Shown here: positions 6,936 through 10,927 of the stretch, in pieces
Layout: the number at the start of each line of letters is the position of its first letter
Numbering within the stretch: position 1 is the first letter of the stretch
DNA from: an uncultured Campylobacter sp.
GTDB lineage: Bacteria > Campylobacterota > Campylobacteria > Campylobacterales > Campylobacteraceae
Reading direction: 5' to 3'
Length of the DNA: 10,927 nt
Assembly: GCF_938045205.1 (NCBI RefSeq)
Contig: NZ_CALIMY010000128.1
Location: 1 to 10,927, forward strand
The notes under the pieces: generated by a model
Told to the model about the DNA's origin: nothing
What the model saw: only the letters and a program-made list of their open reading frames with translations
Database searches by the model: none
Program-made: the position numbers and the translations under genes

Positions 6936-7700
6936 TTGAGCTTATTCAGATTTTTTAAAACGGCAGGATTTTCAAAAATTTTTGCTCCTCTAATACTTTG
7001 CGCAAGCTGCGCGTTAAGCCTAAACGCCAGCCCCAATGAGGAGCTCGTCCGCTCGCTGTTTAGCGACACAAACTTCGATAAAAATCTTTATTTTAAAGGC
7101 GAGATGAGAAGCTATTTAAAGCGTAAATTCTACGCGGCGGATAACTATAGCGAAATCACGGTTGCTCCGCTTGGACGCAGCGACGAATTTAGCGAGATTT
7201 TTCACGTATTTTTGGGCTCTAAAGAGAAGCACTTCGATCTTTACGTCTATACTAAGGAGGACGGGATCTACGCCGTGCGAGTTTTAGCGCAAACCGCCAT
7301 TATTGAGGCTATCGTAAGCGAATATGAAAAATTTAGCGAGGCGCAAAAACGGGAGTTTGAGCAAAGAACTGATGCAGATATCGTAAATTTAAAGCTAATC
7401 TTGGCGCCCGATAAAGAGCTTGTGGGGTTCGGCAAACAAAACCTAGCGGCATTTGAAAAAATTTACGAGCTTTACGCTAGCGGTGAGTCCGAGCGCGCTA
7501 AAGCAGAGATCAAAAGCCTGCATCTCTCTCACGCCGAGACGAGCGGCAAAAGATTTATGCTGCTCATCGGCGGGGGCACCGATAACTCCGTGGGCTTTTT
7601 GCGGGTGCAAGATGAGGCGGATCTGCCGCAAATGAGCCCTAGCGAGTTTATAATGATAGAAAAAATTGCGCCGAATTGGTATCTTTTTAAAACCACATAA
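6936..7700 (+). CDS. Exported protein of unknown function
   Basis: I do not recognise this 254-residue protein. Translation most likely starts at TTG 6936, because AAAAGG lies 7 nt upstream and this start supplies a complete signal peptide: basic residues (R5, K8, K14), a hydrophobic stretch 15-29 (IFAPLILCASCALSL), and a possible signal peptidase I site after Ala31 (SLNA/SP). Cys22 and Cys25 fall in the hydrophobic part but do not make a canonical lipobox. The mature protein is soluble, with no further membrane segment. Its middle (about 115-180) looks helical and charged. The last 60 residues contain a glycine turn (LLIGGGTDNSVGFL) and end in a Trp-Tyr motif (NWYLFKTT). Codon use resembles its neighbours. 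It follows hemC by 95 bp on the same strand but shows no obvious link to heme synthesis. A periplasmic location is an inference from the signal peptide. Confidence 0.75.
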   Translation: MSLFRFFKTAGFSKIFAPLILCASCALSLNASPNEELVRSLFSDTNFDKNLYFKGEMRSYLKRKFYAADNYSEITVAPLGRSDEFSEIFHVFLGSKEKHFDLYVYTKEDGIYAVRVLAQTAIIEAIVSEYEKFSEAQKREFEQRTDADIVNLKLILAPDKELVGFGKQNLAAFEKIYELYASGESERAKAEIKSLHLSHAETSGKRFMLLIGGGTDNSVGFLRVQDEADLPQMSPSEFIMIEKIAPNWYLFKTT

Positions 7701-7736
7701 AAAGCCGCGCCGCAAGCGGGTTTGAAGCTTCGCGGC
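7699..7736 (-). terminator. Probable intrinsic terminator for the minus-strand genes
   Basis: CCGC (7710-7713) plus AAGC (7714-7717) pair with GCTT (7727-7730) plus GCGG (7732-7735), with one bulged base and a 9-nt loop. An alternative outer pairing is GCCGCG 7704-7709 with CGCGGC 7731-7736. Read on the minus strand the stem is followed by TTTTT (7703-7699), as an intrinsic terminator requires; on the plus strand there is no T-run. It lies about 210 nt beyond the stop of the broken gene and abuts the stop of the convergent gene at 7700. Confidence 0.45.
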
Positions 7737-7947
7737 GATCTAAATTTAAAAGCAGTACCCGCACCTTAACCATACCGCCGATCAAAAATCGCGCGAATTT
7801 TAAATTTAAAAAGACGATCTGTAAATTCCGCACGCCGTAAATTTTTAAAGAATTTTAAAATTTTTTGAAGTCTAAATTTAAACAAAATATCGCCAAAGCG
7901 CACCTCGTCTCACTAAATTTAGAATCAAAAGGCGAGATGGCGCAGCC
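7737..7947. other. Convergent spacer, AT-rich repeats only
   Basis: This stretch lies between the convergent exported-protein gene and the broken gene. It contains several AAATTTAAA words and the 12-mer AATTTTAAAATT (7851-7862). No reading frame, RNA gene or promoter stands out. Confidence 0.5.
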
Positions 7948-8263
7948 TTAAACGCCACCCGGCCCAGTCTTAAACGGCGCAAAGTCCACTCTCGTCGCAT
8001 CTAAAACCGCCCTCGAATAAAAATAAAGGCTGTAAAATAGCTCATCGTCGTAAAAGTACTCCTCCCAGCGCTCCTCGTCATTCTCATCGCTCTGCGGCCA
8101 CAGATATTTTTCCGCAAGCATATCCGAAAAGTTCACCAGCGGCGCTGCGTGCGAGATCTTATCGGCATCATCGCAAATCTCAATCATAAACGCAAAAAAT
8201 CCGCTGAGCCGAGCCGCGATAAAGCCTGCCGCATCATTTTGCCGGCTTTTATCCGCATTTCTA

Positions 8264-8320
8264 TCCGCCGCGTTCTGATTATTTCCGCCCGATTTCTTCC
8301 GCCGCGGCGTTTTGATTATT
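8264..8320. repeat. Near-duplicate pair, offset 37 bp, at the frame break
   Basis: CCGCCGCG-TTCTGATTATT (8264-8283) and CCGCCGCGGCGTTTTGATTATT (8299-8320) are near copies; the GATTATT ends are exactly 37 bp apart. On the minus strand both begin AATAATCA and are read in the same codon phase (Asn-Asn-Gln-Asn) in their respective frames. An offset of 37 is 3x12+1, so an added unit of this size shifts the frame by one. Confidence 0.7.
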
Positions 8321-8516
8321 TTTATTCGCGTTTTTGCCCGCAGTCGCTCGCGCCTGCATAAAGATGCACGCCAAAAAGAGCAGTGCAAAAGGGGTTGCGT
8401 GCCAAAGCGTGCTTTGGTGCTCTATCTCGTTAAAAATCTTACTAAGCGCGTCCTGAAGGGCCTTGGCGTCAAATTTCTCCCGCTCGCTCACATCCAAGCT
8501 CTTATTCGCCGCGCTC

Positions 8517-8677
8517 GTTTTAAATTGACTCGCCTGGCTCGCTTTAAATTTTATCGCCGCGCTATCCGCAATCTTAAATTCCGCCTCGCCGCACTTCGCC
8601 GTGCCCGTTTTAAGTTCCGTCTCTCCGCCCGCTTTAAATTTCGCCGCCTCGTTATCCGCTTTTTTAAATTTAGACTC
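8517..8677. repeat. 90-bp (30-residue) tandem repeat inside the broken gene
   Basis: 8517-8587 and 8607-8677 align without gaps at a 90-bp offset, with about 51 of 71 bases identical by eye (both begin GTTTTAA and share GCTTTAAATTT and TATCCGC). In the protein (residues 106-156 of the first frame), KFK-x7-KFK-x5-ELK is followed after 9 residues by EFK-x7-KFK-x5-QFK. A looser array of QNL/QNS units lies at residues 56-96. The 90-bp period keeps the reading frame. Confidence 0.7.
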
Positions 8678-9044
8678 ACTCTTTTGCGCTAAATTTACGG
8701 AATTTTGCGCCGCGCCGCATCTTGCCGTATCCATAGAATTTTGCCCGCAACCAGGCTTGCTTTTTAAATTTTGCCCTGCGCTGGACTCGGTTGTTGAATT
8801 TAACACTCTGTCTAAATTTTGCTCGCCGCCCAAGCCGCGCGCCGTATCACAAGCTTCGATTGCCCGCTCGAGTTTCTCAAAAATTTCAGCAAACTCGCTC
8901 GCCCTGCCGTAAGCGGTCGTGAGCCTGCTCCACGGCACGTCCTGCGCTTTTAAATTTGCGATATATTTCAAATTTTGCTCATTCATCCGCGCTCCTTGCG
9001 AATATTTTTAAATTTAAGCCTCACGAGCCGCTAAAATCTGCGCT

Positions 9045-9088
9045 CTCGGTTCAAATTTAGCCTCTTTCGCACGCAAATTTAAACCGAG
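9045..9088. repeat. Inverted repeat between the YjbR-family gene and the broken gene
   Basis: CTCGGTTCAAATTT (9045-9058) pairs with AAATTTAAACCGAG (9075-9088) at 13 of 14 positions around a 16-nt loop. It lies 15 bp downstream of the YjbR-family stop and 59 bp before the next start. There is no T-run behind it on the minus strand, so attenuation or a 3'-end stabilising role are only possibilities. Confidence 0.5.
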
Positions 9089-9102
9089 CCCAGGCGCAAA
9101 TT

Positions 9103-9459
9103 CTACCTCGTAAGCTCCCTGCTATGCTCGATTAGATCCTCGATCTGCTCGCGCGGCACCGCATCAAGGCAGACGCTGATCCAGTGCTTTTTATTCATAT
9201 GATAGGCGGCAAAAATTCCTTTTTCGTCACGCAAAATTGCCGCCAAATCGGGCGAAACTTTTAAATTTATCACGTCGCTTGAGCCAGGAAGTGCGCGACC
9301 GAGCTTTTCGTTTGCAAGCCCGCGCATCAGAAGTGCAAACCACTTCCGCTTCCCTCCTGCGTGACGAAAAACCGCAAAATTGGGATATTCATCCCACAGA
9401 TACTCGCCATCCGCGCCGTAGCGCTGCTTCATTAGTTTTAGGACGCTGCTGAAGTTCAT
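9103..9459 (-). CDS. MmcQ/YjbR-family protein
   Basis: The product has 118 residues when started at ATG 9459, which overlaps the rarA TGA as ATGA and has AAGGA 7 nt upstream; a longer start at 9507 lies well inside rarA and is unlikely. The family has a small alpha/beta fold likened to double-wing DNA-binding domains; its molecular job is not established. Typical features seen: the N-terminal helix (SSVLKLMKQRYGADGEY), a YPNFAVFRH strand, KWFALLM, INLKVSPDLAAILRD, and the family end KKHWISVCLDAVPREQIEDLIEHSREL, shown here as two pieces around HWISVCL. The 4-bp overlap makes co-translation with rarA likely, but I know of no proven functional tie. The gene is intact. Confidence 0.88.
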   Translation of the reverse strand: MNFSSVLKLMKQRYGADGEYLWDEYPNFAVFRHAGGKRKWFALLMRGLANEKLGRALPGSSDVINLKVSPDLAAILRDEKGIFAAYHMNKKHWISVCLDAVPREQIEDLIEHSRELTR

Positions 9460-10658
9460 TCTCGTTCCTTGATATCGATCTTTTCTTTGCGCAATCGCGC
9501 CAGCCACTCATCCAGCGTCTTTTCAAAGCCGATCCCCTTACTTTCGTAAAATTTCGCCGGCTCGCTCATATAGGCCTGTTCGACCCAGCCGCCGAAGTCG
9601 TGCGGGTATTTGTAGTCCGCTATCTGCTTGTCCGAGTTGATGAGATAGCGCGGCGTAGGCAGCGGAGCAGCGGAGCGGACGAACTTCAAAGCGGCGTTGA
9701 TGCCCAAATACGCGGCGTTTGATTTGGGGCTGTGCGCCAGATAGATCGCGCATTGCCCCAAGATAATGCGAGCTTCGGGATAGCCGATCTTGCTAACGGC
9801 AGTTAGCGTGCTAGTAGCGATATTTAGGGCGTTTGGATTGGCATTGCCGATGTCCTCGCTAGCTAGGATCACCATCCTGCGCGCGATAAAATCCGCGCTC
9901 TCGCCCGCATCTATCAGCCTCGCGATATAATACAGCGCGGCGTCGGCGTCGCTTCCGCGCAGGCTTTTTATCATTGCGCTTGCTAGCTCGTAATGCACGT
10001 CGTCGCTGCTAACGCCCGCAGCCATGGCATTTGCGCGCAGCGTGCGAAGCGTATCGAGCGTAATGGCGCTGTCTGCCAAAAGCGCAAATTCGAGCAGGTT
10101 CAACATACTCCTTGCATCGCCGCTACTGGAGTTTAGCAGGTATTTTCGCGCCTCCTCGTCCATCTCAAAGCCGATCTCGCCCTGCACCCGCGCCAAAAGC
10201 GCCTCCAAATCCTCGTAGCTAAGCGGCTCGAACTCAAAGATCATCGAGCGCGAGCGGATACCGCTGCTTAGCACGAACTGCGGATTTTCCGTCGTCGCGC
10301 CGATGATGATCGCGGCGTAGTTCTCCATCGGGATAAGAAGCACCTCCTGCTGCGTCTTGCTGAGGCGGTGGATCTCGTCGATGAAAATGAGCGGCTTGAT
10401 GAGCGAGCCGGCGTGCGAGGATAGAATTTTGCGGATATCCTCGACCTTCAAGCTCGTGGCGTCAAGCTCGTAAAAATCGTAGTTCAGCTCGCTTGCGATC
10501 ACGCGCGCCATCGTCGTTTTGCCGCTGCCTGCGGCACCGAAAAATATGCTGTGCGGGATGCTGCCTGCGGCGACGAATTTTTTAAAAACCGCTACGATCT
10601 TGCCCTGCCCCACGATCTGCTCTAAGCTTTTGGGGCGAAATTTCAAGCTCAAACTCAT
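9456..10658 (-). CDS. rarA: Replication-associated recombination ATPase RarA (MgsA)
   Basis: RarA is a clamp-loader-like AAA+ ATPase that acts at stalled replication forks, in E. coli with SSB. The 400-residue protein opens with the family start LKFRPKSLEQIVGQ (5-18). Motifs follow in order: Walker A GAAGSGKT (41-48), Walker B IFIDEIH (91-97), sensor 1 GATTENP (120-126), the arginine-finger region GIRSRS (133-138) and sensor 2 SGDARSMLN (179-187). The C-terminal tetramerisation part is present, with LASEDIGNANP and HSPKSNAAY, and YKYPHDFGGWV near the end. AAGG lies 8 nt before the ATG. The length fits the family, slightly short of E. coli's 447 mainly because N- and C-terminal tails are reduced. 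It heads a minus-strand cluster with the YjbR-family gene. No damage is seen. Confidence 0.95.
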   Translation of the reverse strand: MSLSLKFRPKSLEQIVGQGKIVAVFKKFVAAGSIPHSIFFGAAGSGKTTMARVIASELNYDFYELDATSLKVEDIRKILSSHAGSLIKPLIFIDEIHRLSKTQQEVLLIPMENYAAIIIGATTENPQFVLSSGIRSRSMIFEFEPLSYEDLEALLARVQGEIGFEMDEEARKYLLNSSSGDARSMLNLLEFALLADSAITLDTLRTLRANAMAAGVSSDDVHYELASAMIKSLRGSDADAALYYIARLIDAGESADFIARRMVILASEDIGNANPNALNIATSTLTAVSKIGYPEARIILGQCAIYLAHSPKSNAAYLGINAALKFVRSAAPLPTPRYLINSDKQIADYKYPHDFGGWVEQAYMSEPAKFYESKGIGFEKTLDEWLARLRKEKIDIKERE

Positions 10659-10927
10659 TTTACAACCTTAAAAATTTTGCCTCGATGATAGCGTTTTTAT
10701 GATTAAATTTTGAAATTCGGCTAAATTTAAAGAGCGGTTTGGGTTTTACATACGGCGAGGTTTTGAAATTTATGCACGGTGCGGGCTTGAAATTTATGCC
10801 ATGCGAGCGAGCTTTAAAATTTCAGTGGAATTTTAAAATTTTATGCCGCGTGCGCGATGGCGATATATAAAATTTTGCGGCGTACAAATCGCGCAGATTT
10901 GGCGAGTTTAGCAGTTTTAAAATTTAG
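10659..10927. other. Repeat-rich spacer at the right edge
   Basis: No supported gene is seen in these 269 bases. TTGAAATTTATGC occurs at 10763-10775 and again at 10787-10799 (24-bp period), followed by two looser relatives near 10813 and 10830; the latter contains the shared 12-mer AATTTTAAAATT (10829-10840). The arms between them are GC-rich (GCGAG, GCGGG, GCGAGC). The left end carries the presumed rarA promoter. Whether the right end belongs to a gene outside the window cannot be told. Confidence 0.5.
10685..10690 (-). promoter_or_regulatory. Possible rarA promoter -10 (TATCAT)
   Basis: On the minus strand GCTATCATC lies 27 nt before the rarA ATG, downstream of an A/T-rich tract (10693-10715). 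It matches TATAAT at five of six positions. The short distance leaves a leader of about 20 nt holding the AAGG site. Confidence 0.35.

Larger units (their letters stand above)
7948..8986 (-). pseudogene. Frameshifted gene, possible HEAT-like repeat protein with a repetitive insertion
   Basis: Two minus-strand frames share one gene. The first runs from ATG 8986 (strong AAGGAG 5 nt upstream) to TAA at 8279. The second, open down to the TAA at 7948, carries the rest. Both contain the same encoded NNQNAA at a 37-bp offset (8320 and 8283); removing those 37 bp joins them into one 333-residue protein. The reconstructed parts are: a conserved-looking N-terminus (LKAQDVPWSRLTTAYGRA, 12-29); a low-complexity Lys/Phe/Ala/Asn-rich stretch (about 50-165); a segment IEHQSTLWHATPFALLFL (188-205); a second repetitive patch; then AARLSGFFAFMIEICDD and an acidic aromatic C-terminus (NDEERWEEYFYDDELFYS). 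The HQ..LWHATPFAL..L pattern resembles helical repeats of some HEAT-like proteins that I recall near toxin or immunity genes; that is a weak inference. Function unknown. It follows the YjbR-family gene by 116 bp. Alternatives are a sequencing error, recoding, or phase variation. Confidence 0.65.

Noticed and set aside
7704..7736. Plus-strand terminator for the exported-protein gene
   Set aside because: The stem has no T-run on its plus-strand 3' side; the polarity fits only the minus strand.
8517..8830. CRISPR array
   Set aside because: Units are degenerate, have unequal spacing, are read in frame as protein and lack unique spacers; no cas genes nearby.
8312..8912. Plus-strand frames with Arg/Phe-rich repeats
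   Set aside because: They are the complement of the in-gene repeat; the minus strand has the strong ribosome site and the non-repetitive, protein-like flanks.
9460..9507. Longer start for the YjbR-family gene at 9507
   Set aside because: It would add 16 residues from within rarA without a ribosome site, whereas ATG 9459 has AAGGA and the ATGA overlap.

Overview
The window looks like a chromosomal segment of Campylobacter (Campylobacterota). The order LolC/E-type permease, secA, lolA and the pair FxsA-family gene, hemC both match arrangements I recall from Campylobacter genomes (Cj0941c-Cj0943 and Cj0544-Cj0545 of C. jejuni). The coding DNA is far more GC-rich than C. jejuni, while the spacers are saturated with AAATTT and TTTTAAAA motifs. 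This points to one of the higher-GC, mostly oral species (C. gracilis, C. rectus or C. showae type). The species is an inference.

Layout. 1-755 (-) is the N-terminal part of a LolC/LolE-like permease, cut by the window edge. 756-1578 is an 823-bp spacer with no credible gene, holding long AT-rich palindromes, a GC-rich bulged hairpin and a decayed ~100-bp tandem repeat. 1579-4197 (-) is a complete secA. A 119-bp divergent promoter region separates it from lolA (4317-4829, +), which is followed after 6 bp by a low-molecular-weight protein tyrosine phosphatase gene (4836-5396, +). Next come an FxsA-family membrane protein (5462-5914, +) and hemC (5911-6840, +), overlapping by 4 bp, and then an unrecognised exported protein (6936-7700, +). 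On the minus strand, rarA (9456-10658) overlaps an MmcQ/YjbR-family gene (9103-9459) by 4 bp. Downstream of these lies a gene broken by a frameshift (8986-7948), with a likely minus-strand terminator at 7736-7699. The window ends in a repeat-rich spacer (10659-10927).

How the genes fit together. SecA drives preproteins, including pre-lipoproteins, through the inner membrane. LolC/E-type permeases release mature lipoproteins from that membrane, and LolA carries them across the periplasm, so the left half is an envelope-biogenesis neighbourhood. hemC is tetrapyrrole synthesis. rarA is replication-fork maintenance. Most of the window is ordinary housekeeping.

What deserves a second look is a recurrent AT-rich repeat habit. 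A 12-bp palindrome AATTTTAAAATT occurs at least seven times, and I see it only in spacers. Related AAATTTAAA-type sequence also occurs inside genes, as in-frame extra segments in the phosphatase and, strongly, in the broken gene. There a 30-residue repeat is duplicated and a second near-duplication offset by 37 bp (37 = 3x12+1) exactly accounts for the frame break. I found no CRISPR array, tRNA, rRNA, transposase or phage gene, and no clearly new multi-gene system.
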